Notes: generated by a model not told the origin, from the sequence alone. A stretch of 64,000 nucleotides of DNA from Pardosa pseudoannulata (GCA_032207245.1 CM063498.1:91589632-91653631), one strand, 5' to 3'; counted from the first letter of the stretch, positions 1-11,881 are shown. Program-made: numbers and translations.

Positions 1-111
1 AGTTCAGAAAAGCGTGATTTAATTAAATTTACGTCTCAAATTAACCTTCGAAACCACTGAAGAGGTCGTTTGCAATTAAGCTTGTTTTTACAGTAATCAC
101 AAATATAATAT

Positions 112-280
112 TAGTTGGTTGTTTGATTTGAAATGCTACGGCTTCTTTTTGGTTACACGAGGGCTAGTGGTACCGGTACCAACAGTTTAAAGCCGATTCC
201 AAATAGCTATGAACATCCATGCCAGCTGGGGAAATCCAACTCTCGCACTCTGGTACCTTACCCATTCGGCCATCGTTTAG
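112..280 (-). mobile_element. tRNA-derived SINE, family A (old copy)
   Basis: Read on the minus strand, this begins with a degraded tRNA-like head (TGGCCGAATGGGTAAGG) and runs into the family body that includes TTTAAAGCCGATTCC-type sequence in plus orientation. It ends near a CCAAC-rich tail. The B box is decayed. Block B carries the same insertion at about 50023-50205, so it predates the duplication. Confidence 0.7.
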
Positions 281-401
281 CAAATTGCAATTTTAATTTT
301 TTTTATGTTGTTTTCTTACGTTTCTTTTGTTATCTTTATGTCATTTTTATGGCTGTTTTAAAATGATAAAAATACCACTGTCCTTAAACGTCTTATTATT
401 A

Positions 402-1615
402 CACTGTCTACCAATAAGTATTTGGACACCTGTGATAGAAAAGAAAAACTAACTTTATTCAAAATCAATAGTTGGTAGAGTCTCCACGAGAGGCAATTAC
501 AGCGTGAACCCTCCGGGGCATACTTTCCACAAGTCTTTGTATTACAGCTAGTGGTATTGTCTTCCACTCGGCTGGGAGTAGACATACAAGTTCCTTCACC
601 GATTTTGGAAGGGTAGTGCACCCATTAATTCGATGATCCAACTCGTTCCAGAGGTTCTCGATAGGGTCTAGGTCTAGGCAGGCCAGTCCATTCGATGAAC
701 TCCATTGGCAACATACCAAGCCTTGGTTAACCTCGAAACATGACAACTGGCATTGTCGTCTTGAAAGTAACAGGGGTCCAACCCGTAAAACTGCCACAAC
801 TTAGGAAGCACATTGTCATCCAAAATAGTGCAGTAGGCATCGGCGTTGAGCTTACCATGAATGGGGACCAAGGGTCCCAGTCCATACCAGGAGAAACACC
901 CCCAGACCATAATTCCACCTCCGCCGAACTTGACTGTTGGCACAATGCATTCTGGCAGGAGACATTCTCCAGGCAGGCGCCAGATCCAGACCCTGCCATC
1001 CGAACGGCAAAGTGTGAACCTTGATTTGTCGCTCCAAAGAACCCGTTTTTCACTGATCTACTGTCCAATTTCGATGTGCTTTGCACCACATTAACCGAGC
1101 AGCGCGGTTGGACTTTGTGATCAAAGGCTTATGGGCAACAGCACGACCATGAAAACCAAGCAGATGTGTTTCCTTACGGATGGTATTCATTGAAACAATA
1201 CTCCCGGATGCCTGTTGAAACTCCTCGCAGATGAGGGCCATCGGTTGGATGTTGCTCTTCCGAATTTCTCTGGATAGCACTCGTCGGTCTCTATCTCCCA
1301 GTTTCGTTGGTCTGCCGACTCGGGGCACATTCCGACAATCACCGCTCACCTTCCACTTCTTAATCACATAGGCCACTGTCAATTTTGGGTACTTCAGATC
1401 GCTAGATATGTCCCTTAAGGATCGGCCACATTTGTGATACCCGATAATTATACCTTTCTCGAAATCAGAGAGCTCCAAACTGCGCAGCATTTTCCATGCG
1501 ACTAATGCCGATGCTGTTTCCTACATGATATTATGAGCTTAGGCCGTGAGGTGCCTCAGGATCACAGATATCATCTTTTGCATAGCTGTCCAAATACTTA
1601 TTGGTAGACAAAATG
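402..1615 (-). mobile_element. Tc1/mariner-type DNA transposon
   Basis: Inverted terminal repeats share TGTCTACCAATAAGTATTTG at both ends, and the element is flanked by TA at 400-401 and 1616-1617. The 1214-bp element has a minus-strand transposase broken by frameshifts. Block B, near 50320, has the uninterrupted target (a single TA between the same flanks), so the insertion postdates the duplication or was lost cleanly from B. Confidence 0.92.
465..1490 (-). pseudogene. Tc1 transposase, frameshifted
   Basis: The Met at 1490 opens a 146-residue frame with the paired helix-turn-helix of Tc1 transposases and a GRPTKL AT-hook-like linker. That frame stops at 1050, just after WTVDQ, where a missing base turns the expected Trp into a stop. 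The catalytic domain continues in other frames: WSDKSRF with the first Asp, FQDDNASCH with the second, and DPIENLWNEL with the final Glu of DD34E. The last frame ends at 465. All catalytic residues are visible, but at least two frameshifts make this copy inactive. Confidence 0.92.
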
Positions 1616-2394
1616 TACTCACATTTTGTTGATTTTGACCCGCATCCAAAAGAACCTGTTAATCTGCATTCACTCCAACCCCCTTCCTTTTATTTTCATC
1701 CAAAATCCACTTTGAAACAGACCTGAACCAGTTTTTACACGCACCCAATGTTAAAATTTTCACTCAATTTATTCTTTATATATAAGAGTAAAATCAAAAT
1801 CACGGTTAGTAGATATATATTATATCCTTCATAGGACGATAAGTCAAAATGGAAAATATTTACATATGTGCAAGAAAGTAGCGGGTAGCAGAAAATTTCT
1901 TCCTTGCCGAAATTCCTATCTATCAATCTTCTAATATTAATAATTTGCATACGTCTGACAAATGAATCAGTCAGCAAAATGTAGTTCCAAATCCTTATAA
2001 GTACCCTTATGAGCCACGGCTTTTATTCTGCCTAGTGATGCCATCTAGTGAAGAAGTTTTTACTCCTAAAATAAGGACAATCCAAATTGTGAGTTCTTAA
2101 AAAAACCTCGTGTTTGCTTTACTGGTTTAACCTTGCAAGGTTACAGCAACAGGACTACTTCAGTCAACTTTCGAGTTATGTTTATTTTTAGATACAGAAT
2201 AAATATGAATGAGAGTGACCAGAAAAAGGTAGTAAAATTTAGTTGATTACTATTCCATTAGTTACAAATATGGAAGAGCAATATAAATCCTCGCACCGAA
2301 AGCTTAAATCCTAATTGTAAGGACTCAGGCTTACCTTTTAGAAATTGTAAGAGGCATTGGTCTAAAATAGAAAAGATAAAATTTGATCCTTGAG

Positions 2395-2530
2395 TTTTCG
2401 ACCCGAATTCCCCAAGAACTATTGCTGTTAGGAGCAGAGTTTAGACATATCCATACCAGCAGTGGGATTAGAACCTACGAACTCCGGAAACGAAAATCTG
2501 CCCCTGACCCATTCAGCCATCGTTCGGCAA
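2395..2530 (-). mobile_element. SINE family A, partial
   Basis: A head-containing fragment on the minus strand: GCCGAACGATGGCTGAATGG followed by a B box-like GGTTCTAATCC. The distal body is missing or diverged. The same fragment occurs in block B at about 51105-51243. Confidence 0.65.
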
Positions 2531-2941
2531 TAAAAAAAAAAAGCGAGCAGCTTAACTGACGAAAATTCAGAAAGGCTGAATTGACTAAATCGACTTCTCA
2601 AGTTCACATTCTAAAGGGCAATTTATATCGAGAACACAGAAAAATTATGTTTGCTTTAGTAGCAATACAAAAATTTAGGGAGGATTAGTTTGCTATAGGC
2701 GCTAAGGTCTACTTCTTTGACAACAGAAGAGCTAATGAGACCAGGCTTGTTGCCTAAAGACCATTACGAAATGGTACAAGCAATATGACGGCCGAGCAAG
2801 TACAGTGAGACATTCAGTACTGAAGAAAGCAAGTTTCAGATTTCAATGCCAGCATGGATACTTAAAGTCACATAGAATAGACTTTGAACAGTAGGTCTCG
2901 TTCTAATCATCTTTACTAAAAGAAAATTACCGAACCTAATT

Positions 2942-3112
2942 TTGAATGGTTTTGTTTGGAACTGTACGGTCAATTTTTGAAATAAAAGGGCTATTAAAAC
3001 CACTACCTACCGTTTAAAATTATTACGTACGTTACAGTATCTATTCAAAAACGGATTCGAACCCATACCGAAACGCAGCATTCTACCTGTTCGTTCATCA
3101 TTGAAACAAATT
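2942..3112 (-). mobile_element. SINE family A, diverged
   Basis: A diverged copy with recognisable head (GATGAACGAACAGGTAGAA), B box (GGGTTCGAATCC-like) and a tail reading GGTTTTGTTTGGAACTGTACG in plus orientation. It is shared with block B at about 51641-51810. Confidence 0.6.
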
Positions 3113-3571
3113 CCAGTCCCGAACATCTATCCTAACAGGTGCCGATGTGGATAAATCTCTCTGTATATAATCTAAAGATGTGCAGAATGAATGTGTGAGT
3201 CTGAATAACGTTTAATAAAGAGTTCGGCAAGTAGGAAGGTGATACAAAATCAGGAGGCCCATACCCATATTATATAGAAATAGTTCAAATTAAAAAAACA
3301 AATAGTGACGTTTTTGTAGGAACTCTTACAAAACTAAACAACAGTAATGCTGAACATAAAAATCAATACAGAATTAGAAGTAAAATTTTCCTTCCCTGTA
3401 CTGGTCTAAATTGAGAGTATTATTCAACATGATATCAAAAATGCCTTCTACTTGACAATATAATCTACATGCTGAGGATTGCCAAGTTTTCAGCTCAAAT
3501 CCTATATGAAGCATATGCAAAATACTGGATTTTAATAAGAAACCATGTCTGACAACTAAACTCAAACCTAT

Positions 3572-3659
3572 TGTGATGAGGCGATTTAGATCTGATATAT
3601 AATTTGTTTCATTCATAAAAGAAGTAAAATGTTCGGGATCTAAATCTGACCTCATCACA
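3572..3659. repeat. Imperfect inverted repeat
   Basis: TGTGATGAGGCGATTTAGATC is mirrored about 40 bases later by GATCTAAATCTGACCTCATCACA. The right arm and the sequence after it, up to about 4715, are absent from block B. Confidence 0.7.
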
Positions 3660-3937
3660 TCGTTAGAGATAGAGGACCATAATTTAACGGATTATTGTAG
3701 TCTTGTACAGGGGTCTGATTCCAGTCCCAGATAAGAATCCTGTCTCCGTACTTGACATTAAATAAGAATGTACCTTTGTGGAGTATTTATGAGTCCCTAA
3801 GGGTCAGGGCCCAATTAGAGGCGATAAGGTTACTCACGTTGGTGGTCTCAGGGCGGGGTTTGCTGAGACGAATGACTTTCTGGCAACTATCCCGATTGGG
3901 AGTCAAGAAGAAGGAGAGGACTAAGTTAGAGAATTGC

Positions 3938-4165
3938 AGGAGAAGGCCCCAGAGAGTTGGATGAGAAGGCCCCAGAGAGTTGGATGAGAAGGCCCCAGAG
4001 AGTTGGATGAGAAGGCCCAAGAGAGTTGGATCGGAAGGCCCCACAGAATTGGATGAGAAGGCCCCAGAGAGTTTGGATAGAAGGTCCCAGAACGAGAGTT
4101 GGATGAGAAGGACCCAGAGAGTTTGGTTAGAAGGTCCCAGAAGAGAAGTTCGTTTCGGAGGTCCC
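3938..4165. repeat. 23-bp minisatellite
   Basis: About nine head-to-tail copies of a 23-base unit built around CCCCAGAGAGTTGGATGAG. The first units are nearly identical and later ones are more diverged. The unit is not a multiple of three, so overlapping open frames on both strands are by-products, not genes. The array is present only in block A. Confidence 0.9.
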
Positions 4166-5065
4166 AAAAGGAAGTTGCTATATACTCCAGCCAAGTCCAC
4201 CAGAAAGTTTCCTGCAAAATAGTACGGCCGCACCACAGAGACTCAGGAGAAAGCCCCAGATCAACATTTGATGTAAAGATTCCCTCTCATACCCTTCAAC
4301 CAGAAGTGTTCCGGGCCCAACACTTTAGACCCACAAAGGTACCCATTTTTTTGCATTACATTTTGAAATCGAGATTAGGTCCTCTCTCTATACTTACGAA
4401 ATTTTCTAAGTTTATATAAAATTTGTCAGAAGTAATTTGAATAGTTTGACTAAGCTTAATTATTGACTTATTACTTTTTTGTAAATAGATGTATAAATGT
4501 TTTTTTTTTATAATAAATCTACTTTTTTTATATTAAGCTAGTCTCAGTTGTCATTTTTTTAGAGGTTAGTTGATTCTTCATTTTAATGTCTGTAGTTGAT
4601 CAGAACCTGTGGTTAAATTGTAGTAAAACAAATATTTAACACAACGCAATTTAAAATAAATTCCACTATACATTTGAACACAGGTTGTTAATAAATATAT
4701 AACGAGGACTACACGACACCTATAATTCTCCAGTTTCATTTACAGACCCATTTTAGAATTTCAATATATTTATAGTACATTAATCTTAACTTATCTCTGA
4801 ATTTTTTATTCATCTTGCCAGAACATTCAAAGTTCAATAAAAGAGTATGCATTGGAATTTTTAAAAGAATTGTAGCAATCATTACAAGGATGTTAAAACT
4901 TTTATTAAACAATCTTTTTCTTTATCCACAATTCTGGACGTTTTGTTAGCAAATAAATTCAATAGAAATCTTGGAGGAACATGGAGCAGGTATTCGGAAT
5001 CACAGGAGATATGAGATTTCAAACATGTTTTGGCTTTATGTCTTCACCATTCCAATTCTTCCTAT

Positions 5066-5222
5066 TCAAGAAGCTTTTTCAGCCTTCTTCCTTGCAGCAT
5101 ACAAACCCCGACGTGCGAGGTTATAGATAATCAATAAATGACAAACATGTAAAACAGAACTGCTCAGTACTGTAGATGGATAGGTATTCCAACACAACTC
5201 CAAGCATCCTAATATACAGAGT
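5066..5222 (-). CDS. ALG3: ALG3 copy A, last coding exon
   Basis: The acceptor CTTTTTCAG precedes 5222, and the stop TGA is at 5066-5068. The exon encodes 51 residues after a split Lys, including the conserved [11 protein letters not shown] block and a hydrophobic segment. The basic tail ends KKAEKAS. The human enzyme ends in a KKxx ER-retrieval type tail, and here the lysines are not at the canonical positions. Block B 52531-52687 has the same 157-base exon with few changes, one of them Ile to Val. Confidence 0.93.
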
Positions 5223-5353
5223 CTGAAAAAGAAAGAATATTTAAATATTGCATATATTATAATATTTAAATATTGGTAAAAATAAACTAATATCAGACCC
5301 CAAAATTTTAAATCTGATAAAAAAATACTTAAATTAACCTTATGTAATAAAAA

Positions 5354-5388
<35 letters not shown>

Positions 5389-5389
<1 letters not shown>

Positions 5390-6051
5390 GTCATGTCTGG
5401 AATATCAGTCTCTAAATAAACAATCGGGACTTTGATTTTCCTTCCAATTCATTCTTTATTTCTCTCCAGAACATGAGGCATATGCTGGTTTGTGTTCAAT
5501 GAAGTACTTTCGCGTTAGATACGTCTGGGGAGAGCAATGTCTCTTTTTCTAACTGACTGCTCGATACCAAAGATGATCCATTCTAAATCCTGGCGGAATA
5601 GAGAATGTGAACTCTTTACTCAAAATATGAAATCTTACACTATGGGGTTTTGGGGGGTGTTTTTGTGGCTGACCATTTAAAATTTGCGAGGGCGTGTTTT
5701 GGGCGTCCTTGAACCTCTTCATTGGCCGTTGCACTTTTTCGTTTTGTTTTTAGTCTAGCCAAATAGATAGTGTGGGATGCTATGTTGTATAGTGCATGTG
5801 GCCGACGCAGCCCACAAGTTATGTGACTGTATAATGTCAAAGGGGATTAACTCGTTTGATTTTATGACTTCTGTAACGTCAAAGGGGGATTAAAATTGCA
5901 TCTTCATGGCCCACAGGTGATTCACATCTTGTTTGTTTGCTGGAGTTGTTTGTGTCCCACACTTAGGTTTCTTGTAGGGTTTTCCCTTATTTTTTATTTT
6001 TTTTTTTTTCGTGGGGCTTATTCCTAGATCTGTTTTTCCTATATTACAACA
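5389..6051 (-). mobile_element. Solo LTR-like insertion, block A only
   Basis: On the minus strand the segment starts TGTTGTAATATAGG and ends CCAGACATGACA, giving TG...CA termini. It has an AATAAA signal (GAGAAATAAAGAATG) near its 3' end and is bordered by TATA on both sides within a (TA)n tract. Block B has an uninterrupted (TA)n at 52833-52869 in its place. No coding capacity is seen. It is probably a solo LTR of an unidentified retrotransposon, and the TSD is ambiguous because the target is a TA repeat. Confidence 0.65.
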
Positions 6052-6239
6052 TATATATCTCTTTCCTATATATATATATATATATATATATGTGCAGGAT
6101 CAGTTCTGGGCTAATAGCTGCCTGCATTCTAAGTAGTATTTGGCTGTCCCCTATTCCTACAAGCAAGGTAGTAATTGGCTGTCTTAGAAATTTGACCACC
6201 TGCGTGCATTTACTGCACACATACTAACCCTAACCCTGA

Positions 6240-6274
6240 GTGAGTGAGTGAGTGTGTGTGTGTGTATATATGTA

Positions 6275-6332
<58 letters not shown>
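6240..6332. repeat. (GT)n/(TA)n microsatellite
   Basis: GAGT, GT and TA repeats in an ALG3 intron. Block B has a much shorter tract at 53020-53080. Open frames across it are low-complexity artefacts. Confidence 0.95.
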
Positions 6333-6333
<1 letters not shown>

Positions 6334-6419
6334 GCATATATATATATACAGTATGTTTCCATGTATAATTCATGAATTTTTGGAACTTTTCTGAAGCTAA
6401 AGACTGTAGTGTGTTTATG

Positions 6420-7070
6420 ATAGTGGTGAGTCTTATATATGAATCTGCTAATTTCATAAAAAAAAAATCTATTTTTCTGTTAGCCATATGCAAGTGTAAA
6501 TTGTCAATGATTATCAAAATTTTCACTTTTTAATCTTTTTTAGTGAATACTGTTTAAATTTGTGAAAAAAATTTACATAGAATGAGTTATTTGTTTTATT
6601 TTTAAAATTATTTACAATGGAGATTTGTTGTATCACTAGAATGTCACACTAAACCATCAAAGTTCATGTCAGAATCCAAGTTTCAAATAGTTCGTAAGTG
6701 TTTTCCCACAGTGATACCTGAATGCATACCAATATTACTTTCAATGTATTCTCTATTAGAATGCAAGACTTCTTCAAATACAAAATTGTACCTTCTCCCG
6801 TTCATACATTACTGATTTAGCATCTTTTGACAGCTCTATCAATCACTTCAGAAGGAATCTATATGAGTGTTTTACCCTTTGTGCAACTATTGATAAATAT
6901 ACTTTATTATTATTATTATTATTCCCACCTTTGGATATGGCTTAGTCTTCTGTTGTCATCAACTTTATTTATAATTAATCATATTTACTTTCTGATATAG
7001 TACTTTACTTTACCCCAATTTGATTGAAAAATGTTTCATCTGTTTTAACTATCTAACAATAATGTTTGTT
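6420..7070. other. Block A intron segment replaced in block B
   Basis: AT-rich intronic sequence without coding features, with a short (TTA)n near 6905. Block B has about 175 unrelated bases at 53148-53325 between the same flanks. That replacement contains a self-complementary pair built around CCAATAGAAGTGTCCATTGG. Confidence 0.6.
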
Positions 7071-7784
7071 TCCTGGCAAAATGTTTGAATATTATAGGAA
7101 TTTTTATTAATTTCAATTTACACACAGATCTTGAATTTAAGGTAAATGTTTGAAGAAAAATATACTCTCAGTTTACATGTGAATGAGTTCATATTAGGAA
7201 ATATATGTAAGGAAAATGTAGACTAAATCTATAAACAAATGTAGAGATTTTGAGTAAAACTCCAAAAACGGCCTCTGAAGAAATATATTGTCAGAAACAT
7301 CCTGTAATTTTATAGCTCAAATGTACCAAAGAAGTATCACCAAAAGCCTGCATTACAGCCCAAGAAATTTATCAGAGGTTTTCAAATCTAAAATCATGGG
7401 CAAATACTCCCCATCTCTCTGCTTTCCCCCTTTTAGTCCCTAATCTAAACTGACACTAGGGTTACAGTTTATGCTTTCAGGCAAGGGTGTCTACCAATTA
7501 AAATTTTATAGAGCCCTACCAGACAATTTAGGAAATTCTGAACAGAACTTGGTTGCATGCTATTGGAGACAGTGTTTTCCTCAGTTTTTTATGAATCTTT
7601 TTTAGATATTTACAGTTAGATTTTGCAGTTTATCGCATCCCTATAATGAAGTCAAAACTTATTGAACCAACACTTTGGCAATAAATATCTTTAGCAACTG
7701 AAAATGGTCTTTTACTTTAACACACTAACTAGGTATGACTGGACCCCTACCCATCCACCTTCATTACACACCCTGTTTTATGAC

Positions 7785-7787
<3 letters not shown>

Positions 7788-7866
<79 letters not shown>
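7788..7866. repeat. (TA)n microsatellite
   Basis: About 78 bases of pure TA repeat within an ALG3 intron. It is only about 24 bases in block B (54065-54088), so the length differs strongly between the two copies. Confidence 0.97.
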
Positions 7867-7868
<2 letters not shown>

Positions 7869-8006
7869 GATGAAACCTCTCGTTCAAATCTAAACTAAAA
7901 TTTAGATGGGAAAATTACATAACTTAATGTAACCAATATCTTTACAACACATCATTTTACAAAATTTTAATAAAAAATAAAAGAATATATAGCAATCAAT
8001 ACATAC

Positions 8007-8142
8007 TTGACAATTGTGTTATGGTTTGTTGACCATAAAAGGTGTGGAAGAGTAAAAAAATACCATACATAGAACTGGTAATGAAGAGACCTACTGAAGG
8101 CAATGCCAACAAGATTGGATATAGACAAAACAAACATAATGT
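8007..8142 (-). CDS. ALG3: ALG3 copy A, penultimate coding exon
   Basis: The acceptor TGCATTTTAG precedes 8142 and the donor GTATGT follows 8007. The 136 bases code for the [20 protein letters not shown] block and the LPHLLW motif, the most conserved part of ALG3 and a luminal/membrane segment of the GT58 family. It begins with two bases of a split codon and ends with two. The exon is identical in block B (54225-54360). Confidence 0.95.
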
Positions 8143-8582
8143 CTAAAATGCAGTAAAGGAAAAATGTGAAAATATAGAAGCTTAAATAGAGTAATACAGG
8201 TACTGTATTGAAAAAAACTCAAATTTTTTTTTAAAATGCTGCAAATACTGGTCTGTTAAGTTTAACAGTACTACTTACCAGGCTTGCCAAAATGGACAAA
8301 AAACCCCAAAAATGTGCCTTACATTTTTTTATTCAGAATGTATTATAGTGCATTCCTAACTATTACTTCAGATAAATTCAACTCTAACATTGATTATAAT
8401 AATTAAAGCTGTCAAAAATGGCTGCTCTAATAATTATTGCCACCAGTATGTTTAAAATTGATGGCATCTTCCTTTTCATATAGTCTGTCAATTTTAGGCT
8501 ATCTCTTAAAGATTTATTGAGGATAAATTTGTAAGATATTTAGAATAATTTTAGAAATTTACGTTATTTATTAAAAAAAAAA

Positions 8583-8814
8583 TCCTTGGCACAACAGCCA
8601 TTAGGTAGCCAGGACCTTGGGGTGCAAAGCATATGTTCCGGTTAGGTAGTCAATCCTATGCAGAACCCCCAGTGTTTAGTTCCCAAGCCCGCTTGGTCCT
8701 CAGTTCATCTACTTACTGAAGGGATGAAAGGCTAAGTCAACCTTGCCCAGTCCGCGGATCGAATCTTGGACCTGTGTCGTGGGAGAGCAAAGCACTACCA
8801 CAATTCCACTGGGC
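8583..8814 (-). mobile_element. tRNA-derived SINE, family B
   Basis: The minus strand starts GCCCAGTGGAATTGTGGTAG, a tRNA-like A box, followed by a B box in AGATTCGATCC. The body contains TTGACTTAGCCTTTCATCCC and ends with GTCCTGGCTACC. It is shared with block B at 54807-55038. Confidence 0.85.
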
Positions 8815-8819
8815 TTATA

Positions 8820-10205
8820 GTTTTTCTTTTATTTCAGTTTATTTTTGTATGATTGATCTACATCATTCATTCTCAAAGTAGTCAATATTAACCACCAGGG
8901 GGTCAATGGAGAATAACAAAGAATCCATATGAACATAAAAAAAAAAAAATGGGGATGAGATGTAAATAGGATTGTTTTATAAAGACTTTATCTCAGCAGG
9001 TTATCACCAAAATTTAGGCATTCTGTAAATACTATAATACACCTAACACAGATTTTAACTATGTACTAATATAACACTTATACAATATCTTTAAAAAATT
9101 AACATATATTAATGAAGTATATTTCATGAATTAGGTACCTATTTGCTCTGTGATAATAGAATTCCAAAACCCTTCAACCAGTATATAATTGCACCAGCAT
9201 TATAAAGTACATTTCCCCCCTATCACGTAAATTTTGTACTTGTCACATGATATTTTCATGCATTTTGCTTTCAACTGAGTAGCTTAAATGAAACTTTTGA
9301 AGGAAACTTTACTCTCAATTTTACTCTCTTTTGGAATGTTCAAGAATAAATACAACTTTGACTTGTTTTGGATTGACTCTTATATAAAAGTCTAAGAAAA
9401 ACATCAAATTCAACAAAATGATCTAATTAAACAATAATGATTGAGAGCCTATGATTTTCATTAACTAAAATTGATGTTCAATAAATTAAACTCGATGAGA
9501 ATGTGACCTGTTTTCATTCAATGATATCTAACATTTTATCACATTATTTTTATAATGAAATACAAGTAGTCATACTTAAATTTAAATTTTTTAAACAAGA
9601 CTATAGTATATATTGATAAACTATATTTAATAATATGCATAATAAATAAGTTTTCAATATCATAAAAAATTTTAAGTGAGTATGTAATACTACTAAAAAA
9701 TAGCTACTAAATATTTAACTTTTAAATTGATTTTATGAAAATGTTATCAATTTAGGTATAGTATTTACATAGGTATCAAGATATTAAAGTCTCGTGGGTG
9801 AAGAAAAAACAGGTCTTCACAAATTGGGTTGAACTTTTATATATAAAGAAATACCTTCATGTTTTTTCATTTTTTTCCCCAAGCCTTGAAAGTTTACAGG
9901 ACATTTTAACTATACAGATTAAGACCAACTGTTATTTTAAATTGATATATTTAGTCATTAGTCTGTGTAATAAAAGTTATATAAATTCTTCTTTTAACTT
10001 AACCCATTTGTAAATATTAGAAAAAATGAGATTATAGGTATATGGTTAAAGCATAGGATAATGCCCTTTATTATACAATTTCTTTTGGCCAAAATTTATC
10101 ATAATCTGTTTAATTATAAGAAGAAAAAAATTGTATAAGTACTATATTAAAAAATGATACAGCTAAGAAATACAATTTCTGAAAACATGTAATATGGTAA
10201 AAAAG
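8820..10205. other. ALG3 intron, no other feature
   Basis: AT-rich intronic sequence between the linker exon and the penultimate exon. Near 9946 lies the single TA that is the empty target of the Tigger insertion found in block B at 56191-57112. No further coding exon or repeat was recognised. Confidence 0.7.
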
Positions 10206-10210
10206 GATAC

Positions 10211-10267
10211 TGTCAAATGATAATGGTTCATATTCCTTAGAGGAAGAAACTTCCTAGTCCATAATTC
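10211..10267 (-). CDS. ALG3: ALG3 copy A, linker exon with 1-bp insertion
   Basis: The exon lies between acceptor CTCTCTTTTAG and donor GTATCC. The homologous exon in copy B is 56 bases and gives [18 protein letters not shown], whose PLSFD aligns with the linker before the SRSLHYQF exon in other ALG3 proteins. Copy A has AAACTTCC where B has AAACTCC on the plus strand. The extra base shifts the frame and produces a TAA within a few codons. Length modulo 3 and splice phases fit only the B version. Confidence 0.88.
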
Positions 10268-10511
10268 CTAAAAGAGAGATCAAATATACAAATAAGTGAA
10301 AGCAAATTTTAAAAAATAGTCTTGTTAGTACATTACACAAACAAATTGGAAATATTTCATTTTTGTTTAATGAATTGAAGTATTTATATGATCCACTACA
10401 TAATTTAAAGCAATAAATATAATGGCTTGTTTTAAATATTACATAGAATACTAAAGACACTTCATTTATAGACATGTTTATTTTGTTATTATCAGGAAAC
10501 TTTAAACTTAC

Positions 10512-10714
10512 TTAGTCCATATATAAGCAAACAAGGCAAGAATGACTAGATGAAGAATTAAAAGTGAAATATGGAACTTTGGACTGACAAAAATGTGTTC
10601 AGGTACAAATCTCCAGTTCACTGTCCACTGGTGCAAAAATACTCTTCCTAAATCAAAGGCACATGTGATATAGCTTAAAGGGCTTGATATTAAAAATGGG
10701 AGACCAACCAGAAT
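10512..10714 (-). CDS. ALG3: ALG3 copy A, FDLGR/WTVNWRF exon
   Basis: The acceptor TTCTTTCAG and donor GTAAGT bound 203 bases. They encode 67 residues with the GLPFL, AFDLGR and [10 protein letters not shown] blocks of ALG3, followed by a membrane segment ([16 protein letters not shown]). It starts in phase 0 and ends with two bases of a codon. Block B 57757-57959 differs by a synonymous change, and its acceptor reads TTTTAG. Confidence 0.96.
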
Positions 10715-11820
10715 CTGAAAGAATAAAATATAAAATAAAAAATATTTAATGTTGTATATCAAAGGGAATAAAATCTTCAAATAAATTTTATTTTAATGAG
10801 AGCACTCAAATCTGTTTTTGTGTAGTAAATAGAGAAATCATAAAAAACATAAAAAATATGATTCGCAAATAGCAATAAATTTTTTTTTTCAATCCATTAA
10901 AATAAAGTTGGTACAATGGATAGGAACAAAATAAAAATGCCTATTATAGAAAATAACTCAAATCCTTATGATATAGCTAGAAACAATATACTATCCTCAC
11001 TTGAATACACTATATTGCACTCATTTAGGGTTGATCTTTTTTCTGATATGATATACTTAGTCACCAGGTTGTTATTTTTTTTTGGGAGGGGGTAGCTATT
11101 TGACTAGTTGCTTACATATTCTGCTGCTGTAACCAGATGTAATAGCTTACATACAACTCCTTCTGGAACCAAATTTTGAAATTGGTATTGACTACAAGAA
11201 AATGCTTCTCATATACTGCTAATCTAGATCTTTGTCCGGAATCAGGTTTCCTTTGTTCATCAGTAGATTACATAATTTATAATGTCATTACCTTTTAGGA
11301 TTTCTTTTATGATGATTTTAAAATTTTCATTAAAAATTTTGAATCCATTTCAGGTGATAAAATTGAAATAATTTTGGTTGCATATCTACCCTTAAGACAC
11401 ATTCTGCCTGTTTTATTATTATTATTGTTTTAAACTACAGTGTTCAATTTTCATAACTGTAGCAATAACAGCAGCATAGATTAATATAGACCAAAAATGA
11501 AAACTTTTTGCAAAGTTCAGCCAGTATCATAACACTACTGTTGAATCTAAATAACATTAACGTGTGTCTTAATTAACTTTCTCTATTGTATCAAAGCTGG
11601 AATTTTACTTAATCAAGCCATGGTATAATACTTGTATTATGTGGTAAAAATATTATTTTTACTTAAATTTACTTTTAATGAGGAGAATTAGGTACACTAC
11701 AATAATTAATAACACTTTAAAAATGAAAGACTATCTTTCATATTTACTTTAATTTCTATTATAAATTGAACATTGAACTATCTTGTTACAAAAACTTATG
11801 TGGCATGCTTTCATATCCCC

Positions 11821-11822
<2 letters not shown>

Positions 11823-11876
<54 letters not shown>
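11823..11876. repeat. (TA)n microsatellite
   Basis: A TA repeat directly abutting a SINE family B copy. The block B tract (59070-59100) is shorter. Confidence 0.95.

Positions 11877-11881
<5 letters not shown>

Noticed and set aside
3787..4419. Overlapping 98-149 residue frames on both strands
   Set aside because: They follow the 23-bp minisatellite, whose period lets several frames stay open; no domain is seen.
6224..6238. Telomere-like CTAACCCTAACCCT
   Set aside because: Only two units, next to a microsatellite; not a telomeric array.
8276..8330. GTAAGT donor-like site on the minus strand
   Set aside because: The upstream sequence differs by indels between the blocks and has no acceptor.
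9121..9260. Candidate ALG3 linker exon ending ITEQI before a GTACCT donor
   Set aside because: No acceptor upstream and the wrong length. The proper linker exon was found at 10211-10267 and 57373-57428 with exact phase and alignment.
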